Source: Myxococcota bacterium
GTDB lineage: Bacteria; Myxococcota_A; Bradymonadia; UBA7976; UBA1532
Assembly: GCA_023150895.1 (NCBI GenBank)
Contig: JAKLJY010000038.1
Coordinates: 1 to 62,423 of the forward strand
Direction: 5' to 3'
Length of the DNA stretch: 62,423 nt
Part shown: one piece after another, positions 37,607 through 46,601 of the stretch
How positions within the stretch are numbered: position 1 is the stretch's first letter
Layout: each line of letters begins with the position of its first letter
Translations under genes and position numbers: made by a program
Notes under the pieces: model-generated
The model's input: only the letters and a program-made list of their open reading frames with translations
Databases searched by the model: none
What the model was told of the DNA's origin: nothing

Positions 37607-39625
37607 TCACGGCCGGGCCGAGGGGGCCATCACGGCCGGGCCGCCCGACCACCAGGCCGAGACGGCTTCGAACGTCGTGACGACCGGGGCGGGCGGCAGT
37701 CCGGCCAGCATGCGACGCCCGTAGGGTCGGCTCGTCAGCCGGGGATCCAGCACCGCCACGATGCCCCGGTCCGTGCGCGTCCGGATCAGCCGGCCGAAGC
37801 CCTGCGCGAGGGCGAGCGCCGCGGCCGGGACCTGCAGTTCCATGAACGGGTTGCCCCCGCGCTCGCGGCAACGTTCGAGGCGCGCTTGCAGCACCGGATC
37901 CCCCGGCGACTCGAACGGCAACTTGTCGATGATGACGAGCGAGAGCGCGTCGCCCGCCACGTCGACGCCCTCCCAGAAGGTCGACGTGCCCAAGAGCACC
38001 GCGCCGGGCGTCTCGCGAAACCGCTCGATCAGCGCCGTTCGCGGCGCTTCCCCCTGACGAAGCAGCGGGAACGGAAATGGCCCGTCCGGCGCGTCGGCAG
38101 CCCGCAAGCGGGCGTGGGCCGCGTCCAGGCCGCGGTGGCTCGTGAACAGCACGAAGGCGCGGCCGCGGGTCAGCGCCGTGAGCGCCCGGACGTGCCCCAC
38201 CAGCGCCTCGGTGAACTCCGGCGCGTCGGGCAGCGGCAGCCCGGCGGGCAGGTAGAGGCGGGCCTGCGTGGCGTAGTCGAAGGGACTCTCGAAGGCGGCC
38301 GTCGCGACGGGACGGCCCTCGAACTCGTCGGCTTCCAGGCCGAGTCGCGCCCGCAGGTAGTCGAAGCCGCCACCGACCGTCAGGGTCGCGGAGGTGAAGA
38401 CGACGGCCTCCGCGGCAGGCAGGACGTGGCGCCGCAACGGCTCGGCGGGCTCGATGGGCTGTCCGCTCAGCGAAACGCCCGTCGGCCGGACGTCGCGGAA
38501 GAACACCCAGCCGGGGGTCGACGGCTCGAGGAGTCGTTCGAGATCGTCGCGCAGCGCACCGGCGCGCGCCCGCAGCAGGCCCAGGGCCTCCGTCCCCGGC
38601 GCGTCCCCCGCCCCGTCCAGGCCGTCGAAGACTTCGAGCAGCGTGGCGTCGAGCGCCAGGTGCGCGTCGCGGATCGCGGGCGTGAGCGCGTCCGCGCCGA
38701 AGGGCAGTCGGGTCGAGTCCCGCGGCGCCGCGGCCCCGCCTCGCAGCGCGCCGAACAACGCTTCGGCGGCCCCGGCGACCCCGAGTGCGGCGGTGCGTAC
38801 CCCCGCGCCGCCCTCGAACGTCGGCGGCGCGGCACCGAGGGCGGCCTCGAGATCGGCCAGAAACCCGGCGAGGCGCTGTGTCGACACCTGCGCACCGAAG
38901 AACTGCGCGGCAATCTCCGGCACCGCGTGCGCCTCGTCGAACACGACGGCATCGTGCTCGGGCAGGAGCGCACCGCCCGCCGCCCGGATGGCCGCATCGC
39001 CGAAATAGAGGTGGTGATTGACCACGACGAGATCGGCGGCCTCGGCGGCGCCGCGGGCCCGGGTCACGAAGCACCGCGCGTAGTGCGGACAACGCCCGCC
39101 CAGACAGGTCTCGGAGGTCGTCGTCAGGCGATCCCAGACGGGGTGGTCCTCCGGCAGGGCGTCGTGTTCGGCGCGGTCCCCGCTCGTCGTCTCCTCGGCC
39201 CACCGCAGCAGGCGCGTCCGCGCGGTTCCTCGCAGGCCGTCGCCCGGCAGCAGGCGGAACGGCTCCAGGCGCCAGAGGCACAGGTAGTTCGACCGCCCCT
39301 TCAGCACCGCCGCGACGACGTCCGCGCCGACCGCCGCCTGCAGCCGCGGCACGTCTTTGCGGACGATCTGATCCTGCAGCGTGCGTGTGGCCGTGCTGAC
39401 GACGACCCGCCGCCCCGTCGCCACGGCCGCCGCCAGGTAGGCCAGGGTCTTGCCCGTGCCCGTGCCGGCCTCCGCCAGCAGCACCCCGCCCTCGGCGAAA
39501 ACCGACGCCACCGCCCGGGCGAGCGCGCGCTGCCCCTCGCGCGGTTCGAAGCCGCTGGAGGCCGCCGCGAGGGCGCCGTCGGTTCCCAGGATGTCGTCGA
39601 CGGAGGGGCGAGGCACGGCGCGCAT
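37607..39625 (-). CDS. DinG/YoaA-type ATP-dependent helicase (Fe-S, superfamily 2)
   Basis: 672 residues. Visible motifs are Walker A EAGTGTGKTLAYL near residue 50, four Cys for a [4Fe-4S] cluster (NYLC, then TCLGGRCPHYARC), the DEAH box VVFDEAHAVPE, and the C-terminal motif VI region (QGFGRLIRTRTDRGIV). This is the XPD/DinG helicase group that unwinds DNA 5'-3' and removes R-loops or helps repair. No exonuclease domain is fused, so it is YoaA-like. The ATG for MRAVPRP is chosen over an upstream TTG. It diverges from cdnL across 159 bp and precedes the TPR-GTPase gene by 70 bp on the same strand. Confidence 0.92.
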   Translation of the reverse strand: MRAVPRPSVDDILGTDGALAAASSGFEPREGQRALARAVASVFAEGGVLLAEAGTGTGKTLAYLAAAVATGRRVVVSTATRTLQDQIVRKDVPRLQAAVGADVVAAVLKGRSNYLCLWRLEPFRLLPGDGLRGTARTRLLRWAEETTSGDRAEHDALPEDHPVWDRLTTTSETCLGGRCPHYARCFVTRARGAAEAADLVVVNHHLYFGDAAIRAAGGALLPEHDAVVFDEAHAVPEIAAQFFGAQVSTQRLAGFLADLEAALGAAPPTFEGGAGVRTAALGVAGAAEALFGALRGGAAAPRDSTRLPFGADALTPAIRDAHLALDATLLEVFDGLDGAGDAPGTEALGLLRARAGALRDDLERLLEPSTPGWVFFRDVRPTGVSLSGQPIEPAEPLRRHVLPAAEAVVFTSATLTVGGGFDYLRARLGLEADEFEGRPVATAAFESPFDYATQARLYLPAGLPLPDAPEFTEALVGHVRALTALTRGRAFVLFTSHRGLDAAHARLRAADAPDGPFPFPLLRQGEAPRTALIERFRETPGAVLLGTSTFWEGVDVAGDALSLVIIDKLPFESPGDPVLQARLERCRERGGNPFMELQVPAAALALAQGFGRLIRTRTDRGIVAVLDPRLTSRPYGRRMLAGLPPAPVVTTFEAVSAWWSGGPAVMAPSARP

Positions 39626-39656
39626 CGTACGCGTCAAACGGTCGACATGATAACGG

Positions 39657-39686
39657 TTGTCAACTCTGCGCCGTTCGTGGTTTCAT
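39657..39686 (+). promoter_or_regulatory. Candidate promoter of cdnL
   Basis: TTGTCA (39657-39662), 18-base spacer, TTTCAT (39681-39686). The -35 box lies in GTTGTCAAC, a short dyad that also reads TTGACA on the opposite strand, towards the helicase gene. The leader would be about 90 bases. Confidence 0.4.
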
Positions 39687-39784
39687 CTCCGGCGCACGTT
39701 TTCCGACCGCGGCCGTTTGTGGAGCAAGCAGTGGGAACGGCCGCATCGATTTGCACCGGAGAACGCTTTCGGAGGGAGAAATCG

Positions 39785-40279
39785 ATGACTCAGTTTGCTG
39801 TCGGCGACATGGCGGTCTATCAGGGTCAGGGCATCGGCCAGATCACCGAGATCGGCCGAATGCAGGTCGGCCCCGCCACGGTGGAGGTCTACACGCTTCG
39901 TCTCGTCGAGAACGGGACGACCATCCGGATCCCCACCCACAAGGCCAACAGCGTCGGGCTGCGAGAGCTGATCGCACCGGACGAGGTGCCCAACATCTAC
40001 CAGATCCTCCGCGAGGCCGGTCGCAAGCCCGAGGACAAGACCTGGAATCGCCGCTACCGCGCATACATGGAGAAGCTCAAGACCGGCTCGGTCCACGAGA
40101 TCGCCCGCGTCCTGCGCGACCTGTACCGCCTCAAGACCGACAAGGACCTCAGCTACGGCGAGCGCAAGATGCTCGACCAGGCCCGCAATCTGCTGGTCAA
40201 GGAGCTCGCCCTCTCGACGCGTCGCGACGAGAACGAGGTCGCCCAGGAGCTCGAGGAGCTCTTCGCCGCCGAGTGCTGA
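39785..40279 (+). CDS. cdnL: CdnL/CarD-family RNA polymerase-binding transcription factor
   Basis: 164 residues, about the length of Myxococcus CdnL. The N-terminal Tudor-like RNA polymerase interaction domain (FAVGDMAVYQGQGIGQITEI, VYTLRLVENGTTIRIP) is followed by the helical DNA-binding domain (TWNRRYRAYMEKLKTGSVHEIARVLRDLYRLK, ending in ELALSTRRDENEVAQELEELF). CdnL binds the beta subunit and stabilises open complexes at rRNA and growth promoters. The ATG has GGAGGGAG seven bases upstream. It is followed by a membrane protein gene and has its own candidate promoter. Confidence 0.95.
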   Translation: MTQFAVGDMAVYQGQGIGQITEIGRMQVGPATVEVYTLRLVENGTTIRIPTHKANSVGLRELIAPDEVPNIYQILREAGRKPEDKTWNRRYRAYMEKLKTGSVHEIARVLRDLYRLKTDKDLSYGERKMLDQARNLLVKELALSTRRDENEVAQELEELFAAEC

Positions 40280-40337
40280 TCGGGCCGAAACCTTCCGACC
40301 GGCGGCGGTGTCGAAGGCGCTGAACGGAGTTTTTCAC

Positions 40338-41120
40338 GTGTCCGCCCGCCGCCCCGCCGCCCCGCCCCCCGAGCCCGGAACCGACACCGACGCCGACGCC
40401 GACGATTCCGCCGCGCGCGCGTTCTTCGAGTCCGGCGACGACCCGCCACCGGTGGTGCCGCAGCACAGTTTCCTGCGCTTGGGCCTGCTCGTCGCCGTCT
40501 TCGTGATGGCCGTCGCGTTGATGGCCCGTCTTTCGGCCGGTGCGACGTTCCTGCTCTTCCACGGACGAACCGTCGAGTGCGGCGACATCGGCACCCGCGC
40601 CGGAGCCGCCGCGCCGCTCGAACCCTTCGAGCACGGCACTTGGTGTCACCTGAAGGGCGTGGTGGCCTACCCGACCCTGGTGGCGACGGGCCAGGAGAAC
40701 ACGGCGGCGTCGTCGCTCTCGGAGCGTCACCGCGGGCAGAAGTTCATCAGCCAGCTCGAGGGGGACCGGATCTTCCTCATCGTCGACGGGGGCCGGGTCG
40801 ACGTCGTGAATCACCGCGTCGAGTTCGGCAACCTCTACGGGTTCCACATCGAAGAAGAGGGCCGCATCATCGACCCCGACGTGGATCCCCGGTTCGCCGA
40901 GGTCGGACCGACGCTGCGTTCCCGTTTCCGCATCCCGACGAGCGACCCCATCCGTCTCTTCGACACCACCGACGAGCCGCTGAGCAACTGGTTCGTCGGT
41001 CTCGCGTTGGTGGTGGTGGTGTTCATCGCCGTGCGGTCGATCTACAGCGCGGCGGTGCTGCTGCGCGAGGTCCGTGAGGGTCGGCGCACGCGGCGCGCCC
41101 TGGACGACGCCGCGCCGTAG
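40338..41120 (+). CDS. Two-helix membrane protein, unknown function, 260 aa
   Basis: The N-terminal 40 residues are Pro/Asp-rich and disordered. Two transmembrane helices follow at about 48-72 (FLRLGLLVAVFVMAVALMARL) and near 225-245 (FVGLALVVVVFIAVRSIYSA), enclosing an extracytoplasmic beta-rich domain of some 150 residues with two Cys. A short basic cytoplasmic tail ends it. I recognise no family. Start GTG at 40338 has GGAG eight bases upstream; a GTG 30 bases earlier has none. It lies 58 bp after cdnL and 77 bp before the next lipoprotein gene, so it may be cotranscribed. Confidence 0.75.
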   Translation: MSARRPAAPPPEPGTDTDADADDSAARAFFESGDDPPPVVPQHSFLRLGLLVAVFVMAVALMARLSAGATFLLFHGRTVECGDIGTRAGAAAPLEPFEHGTWCHLKGVVAYPTLVATGQENTAASSLSERHRGQKFISQLEGDRIFLIVDGGRVDVVNHRVEFGNLYGFHIEEEGRIIDPDVDPRFAEVGPTLRSRFRIPTSDPIRLFDTTDEPLSNWFVGLALVVVVFIAVRSIYSAAVLLREVREGRRTRRALDDAAP

Positions 41121-41197
41121 CGGGCCCGCCGTCACTTCGGGTACAGTCGCCGATCGGGGCGCCATCGGGGGCGCCTCGTTCCCGGAGGTCCCGTTCG

Positions 41198-43051
41198 ATG
41201 CAGCTCGCCCGCCCGCGGTCGTCACTCTCGCTGTTCGTCGCCGCGTTCCTGAGCCTCTTCGGCGCCTGGGTCGCGGGCTGCTCGGACTCGGCCCGCGCGC
41301 CGGAGAAGATCGTCTACGTCCCGGACGACCCCAACCGCCCGATCGTCGTCGGTGACGACGCCGGCCCCGAGACGCTCGACGCCGGCCCCCCGGGCATCAA
41401 GCCCGAGGGCACGCCGACGGGCCGCATCCTGGTGGTCTCGGGCGACGACGAGATCACGCTCAACATCGGCTCTTCGGCGACGCTGACGGTGCTGTTGCTC
41501 GACAGCCGGGGCGATCCGGTCCCGGGCGAGATCATTCAGTGGGGCTACGAGAACGGCAGCGAACCCGGTGACGCCCGCCTCGCCGCGCTGAACACCACCA
41601 CCGACGAGAACGGCGAGGCCGAGGTCGAGTTCACCGGCAGCACGGACATGCGCGACATCGTCGTGACCGCCGTCGGCGAGGGCACCCGCACCGTGTCGGT
41701 CCTCGTTCACGTCGAGGACCTGCCGTCCGGCGGCGTCGAGGTCGTCTTCGATTACAACGGTCCGGTGCGCCTCGGCACGATCGAGGTCTACGTCGTCGAC
41801 GATCCGGCTTACTGCGACGTCCCGAACTTCCTGGTGCCGCCGGAGAACGTCCTGCTCTCGGGCAGCGTGATGAACCCGGCGCAGACGATCACGCTCGAGC
41901 CTCTGCTCTCGAACCTGCCCGTCGCGGTCGTCGCTCGCGCGCGCCTCGAGACGAACGGCACCCTGGCGGGGGGCGGGTGTTTCGGAGATCTCCGCATCCC
42001 GGAGAACACCAACGCCCGGGTCACGCTGCCGCTCTTCCTCCTCCCGCTGAACCCGGCGGGCACCTACGACACCATCAATCACTTCGACTTCACCGATGCC
42101 ATCCCGGGCACGATCGGCGATGTCATCCGGCAGCTCGTGCGCTTTTTCGGCGACGAGAACCACGAGCGAGAGATCGCCGGGGTGCTCTTCGACCTCGTCG
42201 AGGGGCTCGTGCGCGAGGCCGCCGGCGCGATCGGCGGCTTCATCATCGACGTCGTCCGCGGGTGGATCGAGGACGACCTCAACGACATCATCAACAACTA
42301 CATCGACAACGACGGGCCGCCCTGGCTGCGCAGCTTCTTCGTCATCGGCTCGGACATCGTGAGCATCGTTTCGTACATGGAGGTCATCAGCGAGATCCAG
42401 ATCACGAAACCGCGCTCGGATGGCACGTTCGACGGCTCACAGAACTGGGTGGGCCTCGCCTTCCACTGGGACCTCCCCTGCCAGGACGATCCGGATCCCG
42501 ATTGCGGCCGGCACGCGTTCCGCATGAGCGACATCGCCGACGGCATCGAGGGCGTGAACCTCGTCTTCGGGCAGTTCACCGGCCGCATCCACAGCTACAA
42601 CCACGGCGAGTTCGACCCGCACACCCTCGACCTTCAGTATGGGCGGCTCATTCTCTTCGTGCTCAACAACCTGGTGCTGCCCGCGATCGCGGACGGCGCC
42701 CGCACCCTGCGGGACGCCCTGCTCAACCTCGCCAACTGCCCCGGCTTCGCCAACGGCATCACCGGCGGCGGGGACTGCCTGCGCCTCGCGGGCATCTGCA
42801 TCGCCGACCGCGACACCATCGAGGGCTGGTGCTCGTCCGTCGTCGGCCTCGCGGGGGACGCGGCCGGGGCCATCATCGGCAACCTGCGCCTCGACACCCG
42901 CCTGACGGTCTCGGGCCGCACGATCTTCGTCGAAGAGACGAGTGACCTCTCCGTCGACAAGCTGACCGAAGGCGAATGGGAGGGGACCATCCGCACGCAG
43001 AACGACGAGGGCCCCCCGTTCAGCGGCGACTTCGAGGGCACCCGGCTCTGA
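41198..43051 (+). CDS. Lipoprotein with an N-terminal Ig-like (Big-1 type) domain, 617 aa
   Basis: The signal peptide ends VAGC. After an Asp/Pro linker, residues 75-165 read like a bacterial Ig-like domain of the invasin/intimin Big-1 group (RILVVSGDDEITLNIGSSATLTVLLLDSRGDPVPGE, then GEAEVEFTGST). The large C-terminal part has no family I know; it is rich in Asn/Asp/Ile helices (WIEDDLNDIINNYID) and holds several Cys, suggesting disulfides in the periplasm or on the surface. The ATG has GGAGG nine bases upstream. It converges with the small lipoprotein gene 40 bp downstream. Confidence 0.8.
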   Translation: MQLARPRSSLSLFVAAFLSLFGAWVAGCSDSARAPEKIVYVPDDPNRPIVVGDDAGPETLDAGPPGIKPEGTPTGRILVVSGDDEITLNIGSSATLTVLLLDSRGDPVPGEIIQWGYENGSEPGDARLAALNTTTDENGEAEVEFTGSTDMRDIVVTAVGEGTRTVSVLVHVEDLPSGGVEVVFDYNGPVRLGTIEVYVVDDPAYCDVPNFLVPPENVLLSGSVMNPAQTITLEPLLSNLPVAVVARARLETNGTLAGGGCFGDLRIPENTNARVTLPLFLLPLNPAGTYDTINHFDFTDAIPGTIGDVIRQLVRFFGDENHEREIAGVLFDLVEGLVREAAGAIGGFIIDVVRGWIEDDLNDIINNYIDNDGPPWLRSFFVIGSDIVSIVSYMEVISEIQITKPRSDGTFDGSQNWVGLAFHWDLPCQDDPDPDCGRHAFRMSDIADGIEGVNLVFGQFTGRIHSYNHGEFDPHTLDLQYGRLILFVLNNLVLPAIADGARTLRDALLNLANCPGFANGITGGGDCLRLAGICIADRDTIEGWCSSVVGLAGDAAGAIIGNLRLDTRLTVSGRTIFVEETSDLSVDKLTEGEWEGTIRTQNDEGPPFSGDFEGTRL

Positions 43052-43090
43052 GCGCCTGCCAGACGTCCACCCTTCGGCCCGGCCGGGGCG

Positions 43091-43555
43091 TCAGAGCGGC
43101 GACGGCGAGATGAGAATCTCGTCCGCGTACCCGAGGGTGTCCTCGGCCCGGATCGAGATGTCGAGCACGTTGCCCGCCTCGCCGCAGAAGTAGTCGGGGC
43201 CCGAGGCGCTGCGCTCCCAGGCATACGTGTTGCGAACGGGGCCTTCGAGCTTTTCGACCTCGATCTGCTCCGCCGTCAGGGGCACGGGTTCGGTGACGAG
43301 CGGTTGCAGGTCGGAGTAGCGCTCGACGCGGGCTTCGACCTTCGCGAGATCGGAAATGCCGTCCAGGTCGCTCACTTCGAAGCTGAGCTTGCTCAGCAGA
43401 TAGCGGCCCTCGACTTTCTCGCACGTCGCCGATCCCTTCTCCACCAGCGGCTTGTTGGGCGGCAGGACCTCTTCTTTGGGGTCCTCCTTGCAGCCCGCGG
43501 CGAGGACCAGAGCGCAGAGCGCTCCGGCGGCGAAGGTGATCGAAGTGCGCTTCAT
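43091..43555 (-). CDS. Small predicted lipoprotein, 154 aa
   Basis: The signal peptide ends LAAGC with Lys after the lipid Cys. The mature part of about 130 residues has three Cys and an Ig-like strand pattern (LSKLSFEVSDLDGISDLAKVEARVER, ending DEILISPSPL). No family is recognised. It diverges from the PEGA/barrel gene across a 144-bp spacer. The start ATG directly opens the signal peptide. Its narrow size and secretion suggest an accessory envelope role, not further definable. Confidence 0.78.
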   Translation of the reverse strand: MKRTSITFAAGALCALVLAAGCKEDPKEEVLPPNKPLVEKGSATCEKVEGRYLLSKLSFEVSDLDGISDLAKVEARVERYSDLQPLVTEPVPLTAEQIEVEKLEGPVRNTYAWERSASGPDYFCGEAGNVLDISIRAEDTLGYADEILISPSPL

Positions 43556-43661
43556 GTGGACTCCCGGCTCCCGAATTCAGGCTCGAAGGTCCCGGAGGAT
43601 AGGGCACGGACGCGCTCGACCGCAAGCGAGGGCGGCGCCGCGACGCCCGGGGGTCGGCGCA

Positions 43662-43691
43662 CTGTCAAGACGTCCCGCGAATTGTTATGGT
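43662..43691 (+). promoter_or_regulatory. Candidate extended -10 promoter of the PEGA operon
   Basis: CTGTCA (43662-43667), 18-base spacer, TG-T-TATGGT (43683-43691). The extended -10 TGn element compensates for a moderate -35. Initiation would fall at or next to the ATG at 43700, which lacks a ribosome site, so the transcript may be leaderless. Confidence 0.4.
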
Positions 43692-43699
43692 CCCGCGCC

Positions 43700-45172
43700 A
43701 TGCTCAGCTCGTCTCTGTCGATCGTCCTCGCGTTTTTCATCCACCTGCTCGCGCAACCCGTCGGGGGCACAGGCGCCGGCCCGACCGTGTGGCGGTTCCC
43801 GGACGAGAACGCCGAGGCGCTGCGGGCCGCCGTCGCCGGGGCCAGGCTGGCCGGACATCTGGCGACGAGCGCGGAGATCGACGGGTTCCTGCGCTCGGCG
43901 AAGGCGCCGGCGGATCTCGGCTGCCTGGCCGACGCGGCGACCTGCACCGACGCCGGGCGGGCCATGCTCCAGACGCTCGGCATCGCGGGCCGGATGGAGG
44001 CGACGGCGTCCACCTCGGCGGACGGCGCGACGACGCATGTGCTTCTGCTCTTCACGCCGGCGACGCCCGGCGCCGAGGAGCGCACGTTCCGCGGGCAGGG
44101 CGCCACCCTCGCCGCAGCGGTCGCGGCAGCGCTCGCGGACCTTCAGGGGCAGGCGACCCTGACGGTCGACGCCGATCCGCCCGACGTCGCACTCCTGCTC
44201 GACGGCCGCCCCCTGGGGTCGGGCCGCGGCCCGTTCTACATCGCCCCGGGCAAACACGTCGTCGCCGCCCAGAAACCCGGGCACGTCCCCGGTGAAACGA
44301 GCATCGACGTCGGCGCCGGCGGCCGGGCGGAGGTGCGCTTCAAGCTCCCGCAGACCGAGACGCGCCTTCGGCTCGAGTTCAGCCCGCCCGACGCCCAGGT
44401 CAAGCTCGACGACCACACCCCCTTCGCCCAGGCGCCCGGGATCTACACCATCTCACCGGGCAAACACGTCCTGCGCTTCGAGGCGCCGCGCTACAGGGCC
44501 GAGGAGCGCGTCGTCGAGCTCGAGCCGGGCACCACCGGGGAACTCAACGTCGAGCTGCGCAGCCTCGAAGGCTCCTTCTACAACCGTCTGAAGTCCCGGC
44601 ACCCGGACGTCGGGCATCACCCGTTCTACGTGCGGGGCGGCCTGCGCACGGCCCTGGTGCTCGACGGCCCGGTCAAGGCCGGCCAGAGCAGCTACCAGAC
44701 GGAGAAGACCGAGAAGTCGATGGAGCTCGCCGGCGCCGACGTGGGGCTCGGCTGGCGCGGCCGCTGGCTCACCGCCGATCTCGGACTCGGCTACCTGGGC
44801 GGCGGTGACGATACGAAGGCCGAGGTGGGCGGCGGCCCGGGGTACGTCGATCGACTCTCGCGCATCGTGATTCGGCCGGCCATCGGCAGCCACCTCGTGT
44901 TCTGGCGGTTCGAGCCCTACCTCAACCTCGGCGCGGCCGTCACGTTCGAGAACTTCGAGTCGGACAAGGCCATCGAGGTCTCGTCGAAGGCCCCCCCGGC
45001 CGAGATCGACCACACGTTCGTCGCGTTCGCCGCCGAACTCGGCCTGCGCTTCCAGGCCAACGAGTCGTTCGAGGCGGGCCTGGGCGGGGCCGTCGAGCTC
45101 GGCCCGGACCAGCGCGCGACGCTGGCCTTCCTGCTTCAGGCGGGCTACTGCTTCGAGATCGGTGCCCCGTGA
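43700..45172 (+). CDS. PEGA-domain protein with C-terminal beta-barrel-like region, 490 aa
   Basis: The signal peptide ends near residue 20. Residues about 60-150 form a soluble domain with two Cys. Two PEGA domains follow (about 155-225 and 226-295), each with the family's IxPGKHVV/ISPGKHVL turn. The last 190 residues are an alternating strand pattern ending with LAFLLQAGYCFEIGAP, like an outer-membrane barrel or barrel-like sheet. PEGA domains are found in surface-layer and peptidoglycan-associated proteins of myxobacteria. The stop overlaps the GTG of the next gene (GTGA). First gene of a four-gene operon. Confidence 0.82.
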   Translation: MLSSSLSIVLAFFIHLLAQPVGGTGAGPTVWRFPDENAEALRAAVAGARLAGHLATSAEIDGFLRSAKAPADLGCLADAATCTDAGRAMLQTLGIAGRMEATASTSADGATTHVLLLFTPATPGAEERTFRGQGATLAAAVAAALADLQGQATLTVDADPPDVALLLDGRPLGSGRGPFYIAPGKHVVAAQKPGHVPGETSIDVGAGGRAEVRFKLPQTETRLRLEFSPPDAQVKLDDHTPFAQAPGIYTISPGKHVLRFEAPRYRAEERVVELEPGTTGELNVELRSLEGSFYNRLKSRHPDVGHHPFYVRGGLRTALVLDGPVKAGQSSYQTEKTEKSMELAGADVGLGWRGRWLTADLGLGYLGGGDDTKAEVGGGPGYVDRLSRIVIRPAIGSHLVFWRFEPYLNLGAAVTFENFESDKAIEVSSKAPPAEIDHTFVAFAAELGLRFQANESFEAGLGGAVELGPDQRATLAFLLQAGYCFEIGAP

Positions 45173-46074
45173 GCGCGCTCGTCGCCGCGGTGCTCTCGGC
45201 CGCGCTGACGCTCCCCGCCCCGGCCGCGACCGCTGTTCCGGCCGACCCGGCGGTGTCCGCGCGCGAGGCCTACAACGCCGGGCGGTACGCCGAAGCCGCC
45301 GCCGGTTTCCTGGCCGCCGTGCAGGCCTCGCCTCGCGACGCCGAGCACTACCGGGCGCTGGCGCGGGCCCGTGTGTGGGCCAAGGATGCCGCGGGCGCCG
45401 TCGTCGCCTATCGCTACTACCTCGAACTCTCGGCCGATGCCACCGACCGCGAGAAGATCCAGGCCGAGCTCGACAACGCGCTGAAGCAGTGCAACCCCGC
45501 GCCGCCGCCCGGTCCGCCGGTGGCCGGCGCCCGGCTCATGGCGCAGGCCCGCGAGCGCGCTGCCGCCGGCGACGCCGGGGCCGCCCTCGACCTCGCAGCG
45601 CAGGCACTGGCGAAAGGCTACTTCGCCCCGGATCTCGCCGACACGCTGCAGGGCCTGTCTGCGCCGTTGACGGCCGCGTTCGAGGCCGAACTCGCGCGCT
45701 TTTTCGCCCCCGACGCCCGTGCCGATGCGACCGCCGTTCAGCGCCTGGTCGACGCCTTCGGCGGCGTCGAACGCCTGCGGCCGCTGACCGCCCTCGAGGC
45801 GTCGGCGGCCGGGGGCGCCCGGGGCCTCGCCGCGCTGCTCGGGGGTCGTCCCGAAGAGGCCGTGACGCACCTCGTGCCGGTCGCGCCGTCGGATCCGCGC
45901 CTGCGCGTCGCGCTGGCGCTCGCGCTCCTGCGCCTCGGGCGGGCCGACGAGGCCGCCTCGGGCCTCGCGAGCCTCAACAGCGAGGATCGCACCGTCTCGT
46001 TCCTGCTCGGGCTCGCCCGCGGGTCCGCCGGGCTCGATCCCGTGGCCCCGCTGCGCCGGGCGCTCGACCTGTAA
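45169..46074 (+). CDS. Exported TPR protein, 301 aa
   Basis: A signal peptide (cleavage about residue 22, PAATAVPA) precedes two TPR units (AREAYNAGRYAEAAAGFLAAVQASPRD; HYRALARARVWAKDAAGAVVAYRYYLELSAD). A Pro/Gly-rich linker and further Ala/Leu helices follow, probably degenerate TPRs (LRVALALALLRLGRADEAASGLASL). The GTG overlaps the PEGA protein stop, so translation is coupled. It probably binds its operon partners in the periplasm; the exact role is unknown. The next gene starts about 100 bp on. Confidence 0.82.
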   Translation: MSALVAAVLSAALTLPAPAATAVPADPAVSAREAYNAGRYAEAAAGFLAAVQASPRDAEHYRALARARVWAKDAAGAVVAYRYYLELSADATDREKIQAELDNALKQCNPAPPPGPPVAGARLMAQARERAAAGDAGAALDLAAQALAKGYFAPDLADTLQGLSAPLTAAFEAELARFFAPDARADATAVQRLVDAFGGVERLRPLTALEASAAGGARGLAALLGGRPEEAVTHLVPVAPSDPRLRVALALALLRLGRADEAASGLASLNSEDRTVSFLLGLARGSAGLDPVAPLRRALDL

Positions 46075-46176
46075 CCGGTGCGCCGACCGGCCCGGCGCGG
46101 CAACCGTGGCAAATCCGAGACACCCGTCGTATGCTCCCGCGGTCTGTCCCGACCGCCAGCACCCCGGAGTTCGCCC

Positions 46177-46596
46177 GTGAAACGGCTGCACGCCCTGCCC
46201 GCCCTGCTCGCCGCCGCGCTCTGCGCCTGCGGCGGCGACGAGAAGCCCGAGGACGACGACTTCGAGCGGCACCTCGCCAAACCCCTGCCCATGAACAAGG
46301 TCTTCACGGACTCGCTCTCCGCCAATGGCGGCGACCTCTCCGACTGGAAGATCTTCAACGCGGATCAGCCCGGCATCATCACCGTCACGCTGCACTTCGA
46401 CAAACCGGACGCCGACTGCGAGGCCTACCTCGCCGACAAGTACGGCGCGAAGATCGAGCGCGAGACGCAGTCGGCGAGCCCCTACATCCGCCTGACCCGC
46501 CGCATCGAGCCCGGCCGCTTCTTCGTCTGGGTCCACGCCCCGAAGAAGTCCTGCACGACGCAGTACTCCATCGAATCTCGCCTCGAGCCGGACTGA
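46177..46596 (+). CDS. Small predicted lipoprotein, 139 aa
   Basis: The signal peptide ends LCAC; an acidic stretch (GGDEKPEDDDFERH) follows. The rest is a beta-rich domain with two further Cys (DCEAYL near the middle and KKSCTTQYS near the end) and resembles the pre-peptidase C-terminal-like jelly-roll fold: DWKIFNADQPGIITVTLHFD and RFFVWVHAPKK. That match is by pattern only. The GTG start has GGAG seven bases upstream; the frame stays open further upstream but the codons there are Arg/Pro-rich and look non-coding. It sits between the TPR and phosphatase genes. Confidence 0.8.
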   Translation: MKRLHALPALLAAALCACGGDEKPEDDDFERHLAKPLPMNKVFTDSLSANGGDLSDWKIFNADQPGIITVTLHFDKPDADCEAYLADKYGAKIERETQSASPYIRLTRRIEPGRFFVWVHAPKKSCTTQYSIESRLEPD

Positions 46597-46601
46597 ATCG
46601 C

